Shown: positions 43,738 to 54,306 of the stretch, in pieces
Position numbering within the stretch: position 1 is the stretch's first letter
How the letters are laid out: each line of letters starts with the position of its first letter
Assembly (NCBI RefSeq): GCF_024451105.1
Contig: NZ_JANGEY010000004.1
Location: 62,001 to 126,000, forward strand
Origin: Stutzerimonas stutzeri
Lineage (GTDB): Bacteria > Pseudomonadota > Gammaproteobacteria > Pseudomonadales > Pseudomonadaceae
Reading direction: 5' to 3'
DNA length: 64,000 nucleotides
The notes under the pieces: generated by a model
Seen by the model: the letters and a program-made list of their open reading frames with translations, nothing else
What the model was told of the DNA's origin: nothing
The model's database searches: none
Position numbers and translations under genes: made by a program

Positions 43738-44625
43738 TCAGCGCGCGATCGGCATCCACCAGGCCAGCAGCAGCGGCAGCAGCAGAAACGACAACAACGT
43801 CGAGCACATCACCAGGCTCGCCACCGCCTCCGGCGAGCGATTGGCGCGCACCGCGAACAGGTAGTTGAACACCGCCACCGGCATCGCCGATTGCAGCACC
43901 AGCACGCCGTGCGCCAGCGGCGACAGGCCCAGCGCCGCACCGATCCCCCAACCCACCGCCGCCCCGCAGAGGATCCGCAACGCGCCGAGCAGCATGCCGC
44001 GGCCGATGTGCTGTACGCGAATGCTCGCCAGCGACACGCCAAGGGTGATCAGCATCATCGGGATGGACAGGCCGCCGAGCAGGTTGACCGTGTTGGCCAG
44101 CCAGCGGGGCAGCTCCAGCTCCAGCAGCATCACCGCCAGCGCCGCACCGAGACTGAGGATGATCGGGTTGGCCAGCAGCTTGCGCCACGAACGCTCGGCG
44201 CCGGAGAGGATCATGCCGAGGGTGAAGTGGCCGACCGAGAGCATCAGGAAAAACGCCACCGCCAGCGCCAGGCCCTGCTCGCCGAAGGCGTACAGGCTGA
44301 TCGGCAGGCCCATGTTGCCGGTGTTGGGAAACAGGTAGGCCGGCACCAGCACCTTCCAGTCCTGCGCCATGGCGCGACTGAGGGCCAGGCCGATCAGGCC
44401 CATGGCCAGCGACACCGCCACGCAGGCCAGCGCCATCTGGCCGAAGGCCTGGACATCCACCTCGGTGCGGCTGAGGGTCGACAGCACCAGGCAGGGGGTG
44501 CCGACGTTGAGCACCAGGCGGGCGACGAAATCGGTGGGGTAGGCCTGCCCCGAACGCACCCAGCCATATCCGATCCCGGCGACGATCAGCACCGGCGCCA
44601 TCACGGCGAACAACTCGGCCAGCAT
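43738..44625 (-). CDS. AEC-family (auxin efflux carrier) transporter
   Basis: A 295-residue inner-membrane protein with about 10 helices. The family's GTPCLVLSTLSR and FPNTGNMGLPISLYAFGEQG with the NxGN..P motif are present in the first half, and the second half repeats the fold (MPVAVFNYLFAVRANRSPEA). Members carry small organic acids, for example malonate or malate; the substrate here is open. The start at 44625 (MLAELFAVMAP) directly precedes the first helix. Confidence 0.9.
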   Translation of the reverse strand: MLAELFAVMAPVLIVAGIGYGWVRSGQAYPTDFVARLVLNVGTPCLVLSTLSRTEVDVQAFGQMALACVAVSLAMGLIGLALSRAMAQDWKVLVPAYLFPNTGNMGLPISLYAFGEQGLALAVAFFLMLSVGHFTLGMILSGAERSWRKLLANPIILSLGAALAVMLLELELPRWLANTVNLLGGLSIPMMLITLGVSLASIRVQHIGRGMLLGALRILCGAAVGWGIGAALGLSPLAHGVLVLQSAMPVAVFNYLFAVRANRSPEAVASLVMCSTLLSFLLLPLLLAWWMPIAR

Positions 44626-44721
44626 GTCCTGTCCTTGCGGCAAAGAACGCGATGCTACGCGGCGGGGACGGCCCCTGCCAAGTTTGCTAGGCTGCCGCGC
44701 AACAGACCCGAGGAACCCCCC

Positions 44722-45528
44722 ATGCGCGCTCTGCCGCTCCTGCTCGCCCTGCTCGCGCCGCTGGCCTCTGCCGCCGAACTGCTGGTGGAACTGGCCGACG
44801 GCCCCCGCCGCTACAGCAGCGCCGAGTTGCTCGCCCATCCGGCCAGCCGCGAGATCGAGATCCCCTTCGACGTCAGCTACAAGCGCGCCATGCGCTACCG
44901 CGCCCTGCCGCTGACCGAGCTGCTGCCGGGAGTGGCGTCCGGCGACCACCTGCAGGCGGTGGCCGACGACGGCTTCGCCGCCGAGCTGCCGGCCTCCGCC
45001 CTGCTCGCCCGCAGCGGCGCGCGCGCCTGGCTGGCGGTGGAGGATCCGGCCACGCCCTGGCCGCCGCTGGGCAAGGCCGGCCGCAGCGCCGGCCCGTTCT
45101 ATCTGGTGTGGAGCGACCCCGCAGCCGGCGAGATAGGGCCGGAGCAGTGGCCGTTCCGCATGATGCGCCTGCGCGTGCTCCCCGCCGTGGCCGAACGCTT
45201 CCCGGCGCTACGTCCGGATCCCGCGCTGGCCGCGGACGACCCGGTCAACCGCGGCTTCGCCCAGTTCCAGAAGCACTGCCTGGCCTGCCACCGCCTGAAC
45301 AGGCAGGGCGACGCCGCCTTCGGTCCCGACCTCAACATCCCCTACAACCCCACCGAATACCTGCGCGCCGATCTGCTGCGCCGCTACATCCGCGACCCGC
45401 AGTCCCTGCGCCACTGGCCGCAGGGGCGCATGCCGGGCTTCCCCGCAGCCGTGCTGAGCGAGGAACAGCTCGACCACCTGCTCGCCTACCTGCGCCACAT
45501 GGCCGGCCGCAAGGCGGGCGGCGACTGA
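44722..45528 (+). CDS. Periplasmic c-type cytochrome
   Basis: A 268-residue exported protein: signal peptide MRALPLLLALLAPLASA, an N-terminal domain of about 150 residues (RRYSSAELLAHPASREIEIP) of uncertain fold, and a C-terminal monohaem cytochrome c with heme site CLACH and probable Met ligand in GRMPGF. GAGGAA precedes the ATG. Its divergent neighbour is the AEC transporter, and no oxidoreductase is adjacent, so the redox partner is unknown. Confidence 0.88.
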   Translation: MRALPLLLALLAPLASAAELLVELADGPRRYSSAELLAHPASREIEIPFDVSYKRAMRYRALPLTELLPGVASGDHLQAVADDGFAAELPASALLARSGARAWLAVEDPATPWPPLGKAGRSAGPFYLVWSDPAAGEIGPEQWPFRMMRLRVLPAVAERFPALRPDPALAADDPVNRGFAQFQKHCLACHRLNRQGDAAFGPDLNIPYNPTEYLRADLLRRYIRDPQSLRHWPQGRMPGFPAAVLSEEQLDHLLAYLRHMAGRKAGGD

Positions 45529-45551
45529 GCGCGCGCAGCTGAGGACGCCCT

Positions 45552-45830
45552 TCAGCGCCCGGCGCGCGACTCGCGGATGTAGAAGCGCGCCCGCTCGGCC
45601 TTGCGCACACAGCCGTCGTAGGCTTCGAACTGCTGCTGGGTCTTGGCCGCGGTGAGCAGCGACAGGGCCTTGGTGTAGCTGACGGTGCCGGCGAAACCCT
45701 CCGCCTTGGCGATGTCCAGCTCCTTCCAGGCGGCGTTCAGCGAGTAGGCGCAGCCATCGCGGTTCTGCGTCTTGCCAGCGCAGCCGACCAGGCTCAGGAC
45801 GACCAGCGGCAACACGATCCAGGGTTTCAT
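45552..45830 (-). CDS. Small lipoprotein, conserved hypothetical
   Basis: A 92-residue protein with a lipoprotein signal (IVLPLVVLSLVGCAG, lipobox LVGC), followed by a helical soluble part (AWKELDIAKAEGFAGTVSYT, KALSLLTAAKTQQQFEAYDG). I do not know its function. The start at 45830 is set by the signal peptide. It is downstream of selU on the same strand after a 135-base gap. Confidence 0.8.
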   Translation of the reverse strand: MKPWIVLPLVVLSLVGCAGKTQNRDGCAYSLNAAWKELDIAKAEGFAGTVSYTKALSLLTAAKTQQQFEAYDGCVRKAERARFYIRESRAGR

Positions 45831-45964
45831 CGTCGGTTCTCCATCGCAGGGAAATAACGTCCAGTCTAGGGCATGGACGAGCCATCCGTCGGCGGCCTTC
45901 TTCTCATCCGGCCTCGCCGGGCGGCGCCACAGCCTCGGCCCATGCCCACACCGTTCGCGCCGGC

Positions 45965-47065
45965 TCAGCGCCGCGAACGCTGGCGCAGGTACTCGACCAC
46001 CGCCTGCTGCTCGCCGCTGAACTCGATGCGCGCCGCCTTGCTCTCGCGCTGGTAGGCGTACATCGGGTCGTAGTACTCGACCAGCAGGCCCTCGATCCAG
46101 CCGCGATGCAGCTCGACCTTGCCGCTGCGCAGCTGCTCTTCCAGGGCTGCATCCATGATCGCCGCGAGGCGCTGGTAGCGCTCGCCGCCGAGGCGCTTGA
46201 GGATGTTCCTCAGACTCTGCCGCAGGCGTTCGGCGAAGGCCGCCAGCCCCTGCTCCGCGCCGTGCAGGGCGACGAACTCGGCGGACAGGTCGATCACGTA
46301 GTCGCCGAGGATGCGCTCGATGCGCCCCTCCAGGCTGTCCTCCAGCCAGACCAGCGGGTACTCCTGCATGCCGTGGTGCAGCGGCAGCGGCAGCGAGCAG
46401 CTGCCGATCAGCCGGCTCTCGTCCTCGACCACGAACGCGTGCATGCCCTGCGCGCGCTTCTTCAGCAGGTCGATGGCCAGCAGGTTCTCGAAGTCGATCT
46501 GTCCGGGCTGCGGCGTGGCGTGCTTGCCGAAGCTGGAGCCGCGGTGGTTGGCGTGACGCTCCAGGTCGAGCGCGTTGTCGAGCTGGGCGAGCACCTCGGT
46601 CTTGCCGGTGCCGGTCATGCCGCCGACGATGACGAAGTCGCACTCGGCGACCGCCGCCTCGGTGGTGTCGATGAGGAAATTGCGCAGCGCCTTGTAGCCG
46701 CCGATCACCCGCGGGTAGTCGATGCCGGCCTCCTCCTTGAGCCACTGCTGGGTGATCTGCGAGCGCAGGCCGCCGCGGAAGCAGTACAGGTAGCCGTCGG
46801 GGTTGGCGCGGGCGAAGGCGGCCCAGGCCTCGATGCGTTCGGCCTTGAGCTTGCCGCGCACCAGCTGGTGACCGAGGGCGATGGCGGCGTCCTGGCCGTG
46901 CTGCTTGTAGCAGGTACCGACCTTCTGCCGCTCGACGTCGTTCATCAGCGGCCGGTTGACCGTGTTGGGGAAGGCGCCCTTGATGTATTCCACCGGGGCG
47001 CGCACGTCCATCAGCGGTACGTCGTTGAGAAAGATGTCGCGGTAATGGGCACTGTTGGGACGCAT
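45965..47065 (-). CDS. selU: tRNA 2-selenouridine synthase
   Basis: A 366-residue enzyme that exchanges sulfur for selenium at the wobble 2-thiouridine of some tRNAs, using selenophosphate. The N-terminal rhodanese domain has the active-site Cys in [10 protein letters not shown], and the following P-loop domain has [12 protein letters not shown]. Its ATG overlaps the selD stop (ATGA), so the selenophosphate maker and user are co-translated. Also called YbbB or MnmH. Confidence 0.96.
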   Translation of the reverse strand: MRPNSAHYRDIFLNDVPLMDVRAPVEYIKGAFPNTVNRPLMNDVERQKVGTCYKQHGQDAAIALGHQLVRGKLKAERIEAWAAFARANPDGYLYCFRGGLRSQITQQWLKEEAGIDYPRVIGGYKALRNFLIDTTEAAVAECDFVIVGGMTGTGKTEVLAQLDNALDLERHANHRGSSFGKHATPQPGQIDFENLLAIDLLKKRAQGMHAFVVEDESRLIGSCSLPLPLHHGMQEYPLVWLEDSLEGRIERILGDYVIDLSAEFVALHGAEQGLAAFAERLRQSLRNILKRLGGERYQRLAAIMDAALEEQLRSGKVELHRGWIEGLLVEYYDPMYAYQRESKAARIEFSGEQQAVVEYLRQRSRR

Positions 47066-48099
47066 CAGAGCACCTCTACCGCATGGCTCTGTCGGGCCGC
47101 CAGTTCGCCGATCGGCGCGAGATCCAGGCCCAGCTCGGCGGCCACGGCGAGGAACTCGGCCTCGCCGGCCGGTTCCACCGCGATCAGCAGGCCGCCGCTG
47201 GTCTGCGGGTCGCAGAGCAGCAGCTTCTGCACTTCCGGCAGCGGCGCGATGCGCTCGCCGTAGCTGTCGAAGTTGCGCAGGGTGCCGCCGGGCACGCAGC
47301 CCTGGTCGAGGTAATGGTCGACGCCGACGATGCGCGGCACCGCGGCATAGTCGATGCGCGCGGTCAGGCCGCTGCCGTCGGCCATCTCCACCAGGTGGCC
47401 GAGCAGGCCGAAGCCGGTGACGTCGGTCATCGCCTTGACCTGCGCCAGCTTGCCGAAGCGCGCGCCGGGCTTGTTCAGGGTGCACATCCAGTCGCGGGCC
47501 ACCCCCACGTCCTCGGCACGCAGCTTGCCCTTCTTCTCGGCGGTGGTGAGGATGCCGATGCCCAGCGGCTTGGTCAGGTACAGCCGGCAGCCTTCGCTCG
47601 CAGTGTCGTTGCGCTTCATGAAGCGCTTCTCGACGATGCCGGTGACCGCCAGGCCGAAGATCGGCTCGGGGGCGTCGATGGAGTGGCCGCCGGCCAGCGG
47701 GATGCCCGCCTCGTCGCACACCGCACGGCCGCCGCGGATCACCTCGCGCGCCACTTCCGGCGCCAGCACATTGACCGGCCAGCCGAGGATGGCGATGGCC
47801 AGCAGCGGGTCGCCGCCCATGGCGTAGATGTCGCTGATCGCGTTGGTGGCGGCGATGCGGCCGAAGTCGTAGGGATCGTCGACGATCGGCATGAAGAAGT
47901 CGGTGGTGGACACCACCCCGCGCGCCTCGTCGATGGCGTACACCGCCGCGTCGTCGCGCGAGGCGTTGCCGACCCAGAGCCTGGGGTCGAGGTTCTGCGC
48001 GCCGCTGCCGGCGAGGATTACCTCGAGCACCTTGGGGGAGATCTTGCAGCCGCAGCCGGCGCCGTGACTGTACTGGGTGAGGCGGATCGGTTCGCTCAT
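47065..48099 (-). CDS. selD: Selenophosphate synthetase
   Basis: A 344-residue enzyme forming selenophosphate from selenide and ATP. The active-site loop [16 protein letters not shown] carries Cys where some species have selenocysteine. Other signatures are [37 protein letters not shown] and [17 protein letters not shown]. It is the first gene of the selD-selU pair. Confidence 0.96.
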   Translation of the reverse strand: MSEPIRLTQYSHGAGCGCKISPKVLEVILAGSGAQNLDPRLWVGNASRDDAAVYAIDEARGVVSTTDFFMPIVDDPYDFGRIAATNAISDIYAMGGDPLLAIAILGWPVNVLAPEVAREVIRGGRAVCDEAGIPLAGGHSIDAPEPIFGLAVTGIVEKRFMKRNDTASEGCRLYLTKPLGIGILTTAEKKGKLRAEDVGVARDWMCTLNKPGARFGKLAQVKAMTDVTGFGLLGHLVEMADGSGLTARIDYAAVPRIVGVDHYLDQGCVPGGTLRNFDSYGERIAPLPEVQKLLLCDPQTSGGLLIAVEPAGEAEFLAVAAELGLDLAPIGELAARQSHAVEVL

Positions 48100-48241
48100 G
48101 GGGTACTCCGGGAATTCGCGATGGCGGCGATTCTAGCAAAGGCCGCAGGGCAAGACCTGCGAGGTCGTTCGGGGCCATACTGGAAACGGGGCTGCGGGCA
48201 GATGCTGCTGCCCGGCCCGCAAGGACATGGGGGAAACGATC

Positions 48242-49222
48242 ATGGGCAAGACTGTCGCACTGGTGCTCGGCTCCGGCGGTGCGCGCGGCTATGCGCACAT
48301 CGGGGTGATCGAGGAACTGGAGGCGCGTGGCTACGAGATCGCCTGCATCGCCGGCAGCTCGATGGGCGCGGTGATCGGCGGCATCTACGCCGCCGGCAAG
48401 CTGCCGGTATACCGGCGCTGGGTGGAAACCCTCGACTATCTGGACGTGCTGCGCCTGGTCGACGTCAGCTTCTCGATGGGCGCGATCCGCGGCGAACGGG
48501 TGTTCGGACGGATCCGCAAGTTCCTCGGCGAGGTCAATATCGAGGACCTGCCGATCCCCTACACCGCGGTGGCCACCGACCTGACCAACCAGCAGGAGGT
48601 GTGGTTCCAGGAGGGTTGCCTGCACCAGGCGATGCGCGCCTCGGCGGCGATTCCCAGCCTGTTCACCCCGGTGGTGCAGGGCGCGCGGGTGCTGGTCGAC
48701 GGCGGCCTGCTCAACCCGATCCCGATCGTGCCGGTGGTCTCCAGCCGTTGCGACCTGATCGTCGCGGTCAACGTCAACGCCAGCAACCAGCTGCAGTACG
48801 AACTGCCGGTGATCGAGCGGCCGCAGGCGATGAAGCACCGTCTCGACCAAATGATGAGCTCGATCGGCGCCCGCCTGCCGTTCCGTCGGCGCGGCACCGA
48901 ACTGCCGGCGCTGCTCGAGAGCCACGAGGAAGAGCTGCACGGCGGCTCGATCCACGGCGTCGCCGCCGCCAAGGCCAGCCACCTGCACGTGGTGGAGAAC
49001 GAGGCGCCGGACAGCCTGCTGGAGATGATCAACCAGAGCATCGACGTGATGCAGAACTCGCTGGCCCAGTACAAGATCGCCGGCTACCCGCCGGACATCC
49101 TGGTCAACGTACCCAAGCGGGCCTGCCGCTTCTTCGAGTTCTACAAGGCCCCGGAGCTGATCGCCCTCGGCAGGATCATCGCCGGCGACGCGCTGGACAG
49201 GTACGAGCAGCACCACCCCTGA
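48242..49222 (+). CDS. Patatin-like phospholipase
   Basis: A 326-residue patatin-fold lipid acyl hydrolase (RssA-like). The oxyanion loop is [13 protein letters not shown], the nucleophile elbow is [11 protein letters not shown] and the catalytic Asp is in [11 protein letters not shown]. No signal peptide is apparent, so it is cytoplasmic or membrane-associated. The start at MGKTVAL (48242) is favoured by GGGGGAAA just upstream; an in-frame ATG at 48227 is possible. The physiological substrate is not known. Confidence 0.92.
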   Translation: MGKTVALVLGSGGARGYAHIGVIEELEARGYEIACIAGSSMGAVIGGIYAAGKLPVYRRWVETLDYLDVLRLVDVSFSMGAIRGERVFGRIRKFLGEVNIEDLPIPYTAVATDLTNQQEVWFQEGCLHQAMRASAAIPSLFTPVVQGARVLVDGGLLNPIPIVPVVSSRCDLIVAVNVNASNQLQYELPVIERPQAMKHRLDQMMSSIGARLPFRRRGTELPALLESHEEELHGGSIHGVAAAKASHLHVVENEAPDSLLEMINQSIDVMQNSLAQYKIAGYPPDILVNVPKRACRFFEFYKAPELIALGRIIAGDALDRYEQHHP

Positions 49223-49247
49223 GCACGCCCGGACGCCGGGGATGCGC

Positions 49248-50318
49248 TCAGACGGAGTCGCCGGAGGACGGCTGCCGCCGCTTGCGCGGCTGGTTGACCA
49301 GCCAGTCGCCGATCAGGCTGTAGGCCACCGCCAGCAGGGTCGGGCCGAGGAACAGCCCCATGAAGCCGAAGGCGAGTACGCCGCCGAGCACCCCCAGCAC
49401 CACCACCACCAGCGGCAGGTTGCCGCCGCGGCTGATCAGATAGGGCTTGACTACGTTGTCGACGCCGCTGATCACCACCAGCCCCCAGAGTCCCATGAAT
49501 ACCGCCATGCCGTAGGAACCCTGCCAGAACAGCCAGGCGGTGGCGGGGACCCAGACCATCGGCGGACCGACCGGTACCAAGCTGAGGACGAAGGTAAGGA
49601 TGGCGAGCACCAGGGCGCCCGGCACGCCGGCGATCAGGAAGCCGATCAGCGCCATCACCGCCTGCGCTGCCGCCGTGCCGATCACTCCGTTGACCACCCG
49701 CTGCACGGTGCTGGCGACCAGTTCCAGATAGTGGTCGGCTCGCGCGCCCATCAGCCGCTCCAGCAGGCTGCGCGCATAGTCGGCCATCCGCGGACCGTCG
49801 CGGTAGAAGAAGAACAGCAGCACCAGGCTGAGCACCAGCTCCAGCACGCCACCGCCGATCTGCGCCGTGCGCGCCAGCAGCCAGTTGCCGACCTCGCCCA
49901 GATAGGGTTTGACGGTAGCGAACAGCGCGGTGCCCTGCACATCGAGGGTGTCCCACAGGTCGACCAGCTGGGCGCCGAACAGCGGCACCGCGCCCAGCCA
50001 GTCCGGCGGGTCGGGCAGTCCCTCGACCTGCAGGTCGCGGACCAGCACCATCACCGCACGGATGTGGTCGGCCAGGTTGAAACCCAGCCAGATCAGCGGC
50101 ACCGCCACCAGCAGCATCCAGACCAGGGTCAGCAGACCAGCCGCCATCGAGGTGCGCCCGCCCAGCAGACGGGTCAGCCCGCGCATCAGCGGCCAGCTGG
50201 AGAAGGCCAGCACCGCCGCCCAGAACAGCGCCGACCAGAACGGCGCGAGAACCAGCAGGCAGGCGGCGAGCAGCCCCAGCATGAGGATCTGTACCAGCAG
50301 GCGATCATGCTCGATCAT
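49248..50318 (-). CDS. AI-2E family transporter (PerM-like)
   Basis: A 356-residue membrane protein with about 8 helices in the AI-2 exporter/PerM family arrangement. N-terminal helices ([20 protein letters not shown]), a long central amphipathic part, and the conserved second half with [20 protein letters not shown] and [20 protein letters not shown]. Members export varied small molecules or sodium; a role in autoinducer export should not be assumed. Confidence 0.9.
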   Translation of the reverse strand: MIEHDRLLVQILMLGLLAACLLVLAPFWSALFWAAVLAFSSWPLMRGLTRLLGGRTSMAAGLLTLVWMLLVAVPLIWLGFNLADHIRAVMVLVRDLQVEGLPDPPDWLGAVPLFGAQLVDLWDTLDVQGTALFATVKPYLGEVGNWLLARTAQIGGGVLELVLSLVLLFFFYRDGPRMADYARSLLERLMGARADHYLELVASTVQRVVNGVIGTAAAQAVMALIGFLIAGVPGALVLAILTFVLSLVPVGPPMVWVPATAWLFWQGSYGMAVFMGLWGLVVISGVDNVVKPYLISRGGNLPLVVVVLGVLGGVLAFGFMGLFLGPTLLAVAYSLIGDWLVNQPRKRRQPSSGDSV

Positions 50319-50349
50319 CGGGCCCGTCCCGTGCAGGAAGCCTAAAGCC

Positions 50350-51162
50350 TCAGCGCAGCCATTCCAGGCGCAGCCCGGGCGCCTCGCTCTCGGCGCTCTC
50401 CAGGCGCGCGGCGCGCGTGCCGTGCTCGATCAGCGCCTCTCGCCAGGCCGGCGCGGCCTGCCCGCTGAGCAGCAGGCGTACGCCGGTATCCAGACGCAGG
50501 GCGCGGGCCAGCAGCGCCAGCCAGGGGTCAGCGGGCTCGGCGGGCAGTTGCTCGAGCTCGAGCACGCCGGCGTCCTTGAGCTGGCGCAGCAGGGTCTCGG
50601 CGTTGGGCAACTGCTCGCCCAGCGGCGCGGCGGCCTCCAGCAGCTCGACGTGCAGGTAGGCCCGGCGGGTGCCGCGGGTGACCGCATAGAGCGCCACCAG
50701 GCTGTCCTGGCGTGGCGCGGCCAGCTGCAACAGCAGGTAGGCCTGCTGCTCGTCCGGACCGTAGAGGCGGGCATTGCCGAACACGTTGTTGGCCCACAGG
50801 CTGCTGGCGCCGCACTCGCGTCCCTCGCACCAGTGCAGCGGCCGGGCATCCTGGGCCAGCAGAGCGGCGCGCGCCGCGACGAAGGCGTCGGCGCTGCTGT
50901 GGCCGACCGGCAGCTCGTAGGTCAGCGCGCGCAGGCGGCCGACCACGTCCACCTCGGCGTCCACCCGCAGGCGACCGCTGATGCGGCGCAGGGCGCTCTG
51001 CGGATAGATACGCTCGACGTTGTCCTGCACCCGGTAGTCGACGATCTCGGCGCGTGGAAAGCGCGGCAGCACCTCCAGATCCCGACTGCCCGGCACCTCG
51101 GCCCAGGCCGGCAGCGCGGCCAGGCCGACGGCCAGCGGCCAGCGGCGCAACGCGGACCTCAT
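50350..51162 (-). CDS. DUF4892-type periplasmic protein
   Basis: A 270-residue exported protein: signal peptide RRWPLAVGLAALPAWA, then GSRDLEVLPRFPRAEIVDYR and HWCEGRECGASSLWANNVFG, blocks I associate with the Pseudomonas DUF4892 family. Function is not known. The start MRSALRRW at 51162 fits the signal peptide; an upstream codon at 51186 would only lengthen it. It is encoded between the AI-2E transporter and an alpha/beta hydrolase, all on one strand. Confidence 0.8.
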   Translation of the reverse strand: MRSALRRWPLAVGLAALPAWAEVPGSRDLEVLPRFPRAEIVDYRVQDNVERIYPQSALRRISGRLRVDAEVDVVGRLRALTYELPVGHSSADAFVAARAALLAQDARPLHWCEGRECGASSLWANNVFGNARLYGPDEQQAYLLLQLAAPRQDSLVALYAVTRGTRRAYLHVELLEAAAPLGEQLPNAETLLRQLKDAGVLELEQLPAEPADPWLALLARALRLDTGVRLLLSGQAAPAWREALIEHGTRAARLESAESEAPGLRLEWLR

Positions 51163-51311
51163 CGCCCGGCCCTCGCCCGCCGGCATACCGCCTCAACGGC
51201 GGAAAGCGGGCGGGCCGCGGCGACCCCTCGATCCTGGCGGATGGTGTACGGCTCGATCATACGGATTCTCCCTTGCGATGCCGCCCAGCCTCTGCAGTTG
51301 GCCGGCGCAAG

Positions 51312-52175
51312 TCAAGGCGCGGCGAACAGGGCTTTGAAACAGTCTGCTACGGCCTGGGCGCCCGCCTCGTCGTCGAGGTGCAGGTGATGCCCACCGGGCA
51401 GGCGATGCACGTCGATCGGCAGACGCTCGATCAACGCCAGCCACTCCTTGCGTTGCAGCGGCAAGCCCTGCTCGGCCAGCACCAGGGCCACCGGACAGCG
51501 CACGGCGCAGGCGAAGGCCTCGGCGTGGGCGCGGGTCAGGCGCAGCGGCGAAGGCAGGGTCAGCCGCGGGTCGCTGCGCCAGGTGTAGCCGCCGGGCACC
51601 GGCGTCAGTCCGCGGCCGGCGAGCAGCTCGGCCGCCTCGCGGCTGAGCGGGTAGCCGCCGCGCAAACGCGCCTCGACCGCGCGCTCGACGCTGGCATACA
51701 CCGGGCGGCGCTTCGCGCCGATAGCCAACTGGGCCCTGAGCGCCTCGCCGAGCTTGGCGGGCGACTGCTCCGGCTCGTGGGTCAGCGGAAACATGCCGTC
51801 GATCAGCGCCAGCCGCTCGATGCGCTCGGGCACGGCGGCGGCCAGCAGGGTGGCGACGATCGCCCCCAGGGAGTGGCCGAGCAGCGCAAAGCGTGGCCAG
51901 CCGAGCTGGTCGGCAGCGGCCAGCACGTCCTGGGCGTAGTCCCACAACTGATAGCCTGCGCCCGGCGCACGGTGCGCGGAGTGGCCGTGGCCGGCCAGGT
52001 CGAGGGCGACGATGCGCAGTCCGGGCAGGCGCGGCGCCAGGCGGGCGAAGCTCATGGCGTTGTCCAGCCAGCCGTGCAGGGCGAGCACCGGCTTACCGTC
52101 CTCCGGGCCGTAGAGGTGCGCGGCCAGCTCGATATGCGGCAGGTTGAGACGGATTTCCTCGACTGCGCAGGCCAT
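51312..52175 (-). CDS. Alpha/beta hydrolase
   Basis: A 287-residue alpha/beta hydrolase. Oxyanion LALHGWLDNAMSF, nucleophile elbow LLGHSLGAIVA, and a C-terminal His in PGGHHLHLDDEAGAQ. The acid is probably the Glu in VLAEQGLP. No export signal. The substrate is not predictable. It is 7 bases downstream of sixA in the gpsA operon. Confidence 0.9.
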   Translation of the reverse strand: MACAVEEIRLNLPHIELAAHLYGPEDGKPVLALHGWLDNAMSFARLAPRLPGLRIVALDLAGHGHSAHRAPGAGYQLWDYAQDVLAAADQLGWPRFALLGHSLGAIVATLLAAAVPERIERLALIDGMFPLTHEPEQSPAKLGEALRAQLAIGAKRRPVYASVERAVEARLRGGYPLSREAAELLAGRGLTPVPGGYTWRSDPRLTLPSPLRLTRAHAEAFACAVRCPVALVLAEQGLPLQRKEWLALIERLPIDVHRLPGGHHLHLDDEAGAQAVADCFKALFAAP

Positions 52176-52182
52176 GCTCGCC

Positions 52183-52650
52183 TCAGAGCACCGGCGGATG
52201 ATGCAGGGCGCGCAGGTCCATCAGACCGGCCAGCGCCATCTCGCCCTCGAGCAGGGCGAGGCTGGCGGTATTGAACGGCAGCGGCTGCTGCAGGTGGCCG
52301 TGCACCAGCAGGCCGGCCAGGGCGCCGACCAGCGGCATGTGGCTGACCACCAGCAGGTTCCGCTCGCGACGCTCGGCGAGCATGGCCAGGGCGGCGCGCG
52401 GATCGTCGTCGGGGGTGATGCCGTCGACCTCCTGCAGCGCCGCTTCGCGGCCGAGCGCTTCGTGCACCAGCTCGGCGGTCTGCCGGGCACGCACGTAGGG
52501 GCTGACCAGGATGGCGTCCAGTCGCTCGCCGAGCAGGTGGCCGGCGGCATGCAGGGCCTCTGCGCGGCCGCGCTCGGTGAGCTCGCGCAGGTGGTCGCCG
52601 GTGCGCACGTAGGGTCCTGCCTGACCGTGGCGCAGCAGCCACAGCCTCAT
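52183..52650 (-). CDS. sixA: SixA-type phosphohistidine phosphatase
   Basis: A 155-residue histidine-phosphatase fold protein with the RHG motif at the N-terminus (MRLWLLRHGQAG), the second basic pocket SPYVRARQTAEL and the distal His in VVSHMPLVGAL. SixA removes phosphate from phosphohistidine, for instance on Hpt or PTS-Ntr proteins. It overlaps the DUF4389 gene by 4 bases and is downstream of gpsA. Confidence 0.9.
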   Translation of the reverse strand: MRLWLLRHGQAGPYVRTGDHLRELTERGRAEALHAAGHLLGERLDAILVSPYVRARQTAELVHEALGREAALQEVDGITPDDDPRAALAMLAERRERNLLVVSHMPLVGALAGLLVHGHLQQPLPFNTASLALLEGEMALAGLMDLRALHHPPVL

Positions 52651-53132
52651 GCCCTGGGCTCCGCCGGGGCATCCGGCTCGGTCTTGCGCTCGCCATCGGC
52701 GCCGCTCGCCGGCTCGGCCGGCGAACCGCTCTTGGCGGGAGGCGGAGCCTGCTCCGCGCTCGCCGCCGCGTCGGCGACCGGTGACTGCACGGCGTCGGCA
52801 GCGGCGACCACGGGCCCCGGCGCGGCAGGCGCCGCCAGCGGCTGCGCACCCTCGCCCAGCGGCTCGCGCGGCGTCGGCCAGTCGGCGAACGGCCAGGGCT
52901 TCTCGTCGCTGTGGAAGCAGCCGAAGCGGCCGATCTGCGCCAGGTACTGGCTGAGGCTGTCGCCGAAGTCCATCAGCGCCCGGCTCGGCGCGCCGTTGAT
53001 CAGGCGCAGCACCAGCTGCACCAGCACCAGCACCAGCAGCACCAGCTCGGCGACCTGCCAGACGATGGCGAACAGCGCCATCCACAGCACCCGCAGGATC
53101 AGCACCTCACGATTCTGTTTGTCTCCGGACAT
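52647..53132 (-). CDS. DUF4389-type membrane protein
   Basis: A 161-residue protein with a hydrophobic section near residues 10-45 (ILRVLWMALFAIVWQVAELV, LLVLVLVQLVLRLINGAP) followed by a conserved short block (LMDFGDSLSQYLAQIGRFGC) and a low-complexity Pro/Ala/Glu tail of about 80 residues. This matches the DUF4389 family layout; its function is not known. It stands between gpsA and sixA in one operon. Confidence 0.85.
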   Translation of the reverse strand: MSGDKQNREVLILRVLWMALFAIVWQVAELVLLVLVLVQLVLRLINGAPSRALMDFGDSLSQYLAQIGRFGCFHSDEKPWPFADWPTPREPLGEGAQPLAAPAAPGPVVAAADAVQSPVADAAASAEQAPPPAKSGSPAEPASGADGERKTEPDAPAEPRA

Positions 53133-53145
53133 GCAATACGCTCCC

Positions 53146-54168
53146 TCAGAAGTCACTGGCGGAAATGAAGTCGACGTCGGTCTTCGGCTCGCCCGACATC
53201 AGTTGACCGATCACCTGCTGCAGGGTGCGGCCCTCGAAGAGTATGGCATGCAGCCCGGCGACCAACGGCATGTAGACGCCGAGCTGGTCGGCCCGCGCCT
53301 TGAGCACGCGGATGGTGTTGACCCCCTCGGCAACCTCGCCGAGGCGCTCGACTGCCGCCTCCAGGCCGAGCCCCTGGCCCAGGGCGTAGCCGACCTGGTA
53401 GTTGCGGCTCTTCGGCGAGGAGCAGGTGACGATCAGGTCGCCCACCCCGGCCAGACCGAGGAAGGTCATCGGATTGGCGCCCATCTTCACGGCGAAACGG
53501 GTCATCTCGGCCAGCGCGCGGGTGATCAGCATGCTCTTGGTGTTCTCGCCCATGCCCATGGCCGCTGCCATCCCGGACATGATCGCGTAGACGTTCTTCA
53601 GCGCGCCGCCCAGCTCGACGCCGAAGCGGTCGCGGCTGGCGTAGACGCGGAAGGTGCGTCCGTGCAGCGCCTGCTGCACGCGCCGACACAGTTCCTCGTC
53701 CTCGCTGGCGATCACCGTGGCGGTCAGCGCATGCTCGGCGATCTCGCGCGCCAGGTTCGGCCCGGACAGCACTCCGACGCGCGCCTGCGGGGCGATCTCC
53801 TCGAGGATCTGACTCATCAGCTTGAAGGTCTCGGCCTCGATGCCCTTGGTGGTGCTGACCAGCAGCTTGCCGGCGAGCAGCCCGGCCACCGGCTGCAGCG
53901 CGGCACGCAGGGCCGAGGACGGCAGCACCACGAAGACCAGCTCGCAGGACGCCAGAGCGGCGGCCAGGTCGCTGACCGGCGCCACTCCCGGATGCACCTT
54001 GATGCCCTTGAGATAGCGCGGATTCTCGCGGGTGCTGCGGATCGCCTCGGCCTGCGCCTCGTCGCGCATCCACAGGCGCACCTGCTGGCCGTTCTCGGCC
54101 AGCAGGTTGGCCAGCGCGGTGCCGAAGCTGCCGCCGCCGAGCACGGCTATGGGTTGCTGGTCTGTCAT
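53146..54168 (-). CDS. gpsA: NAD(P)+-dependent glycerol-3-phosphate dehydrogenase
   Basis: A 340-residue cytosolic enzyme that reduces dihydroxyacetone phosphate to sn-glycerol 3-phosphate for phospholipid synthesis. The NAD fold is [20 protein letters not shown], and the catalytic region includes [20 protein letters not shown] with the essential Lys and [20 protein letters not shown]. It heads a leftward operon with DUF4389, sixA and the hydrolase. Confidence 0.97.
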   Translation of the reverse strand: MTDQQPIAVLGGGSFGTALANLLAENGQQVRLWMRDEAQAEAIRSTRENPRYLKGIKVHPGVAPVSDLAAALASCELVFVVLPSSALRAALQPVAGLLAGKLLVSTTKGIEAETFKLMSQILEEIAPQARVGVLSGPNLAREIAEHALTATVIASEDEELCRRVQQALHGRTFRVYASRDRFGVELGGALKNVYAIMSGMAAAMGMGENTKSMLITRALAEMTRFAVKMGANPMTFLGLAGVGDLIVTCSSPKSRNYQVGYALGQGLGLEAAVERLGEVAEGVNTIRVLKARADQLGVYMPLVAGLHAILFEGRTLQQVIGQLMSGEPKTDVDFISASDF

Positions 54169-54306
54169 GTTCTGTCCGTATCGAGCCGCCGGGCGGCAAT
54201 CGCTGCATTATACGGAGCGACCGCCGGTCGGCCAGCACAGTGTGCGCAGGTCGTGCTGGCATCCGCGGCGCCCTCGGGTAACATGCGCGCCTGCCTTGAG
54301 CCCGTG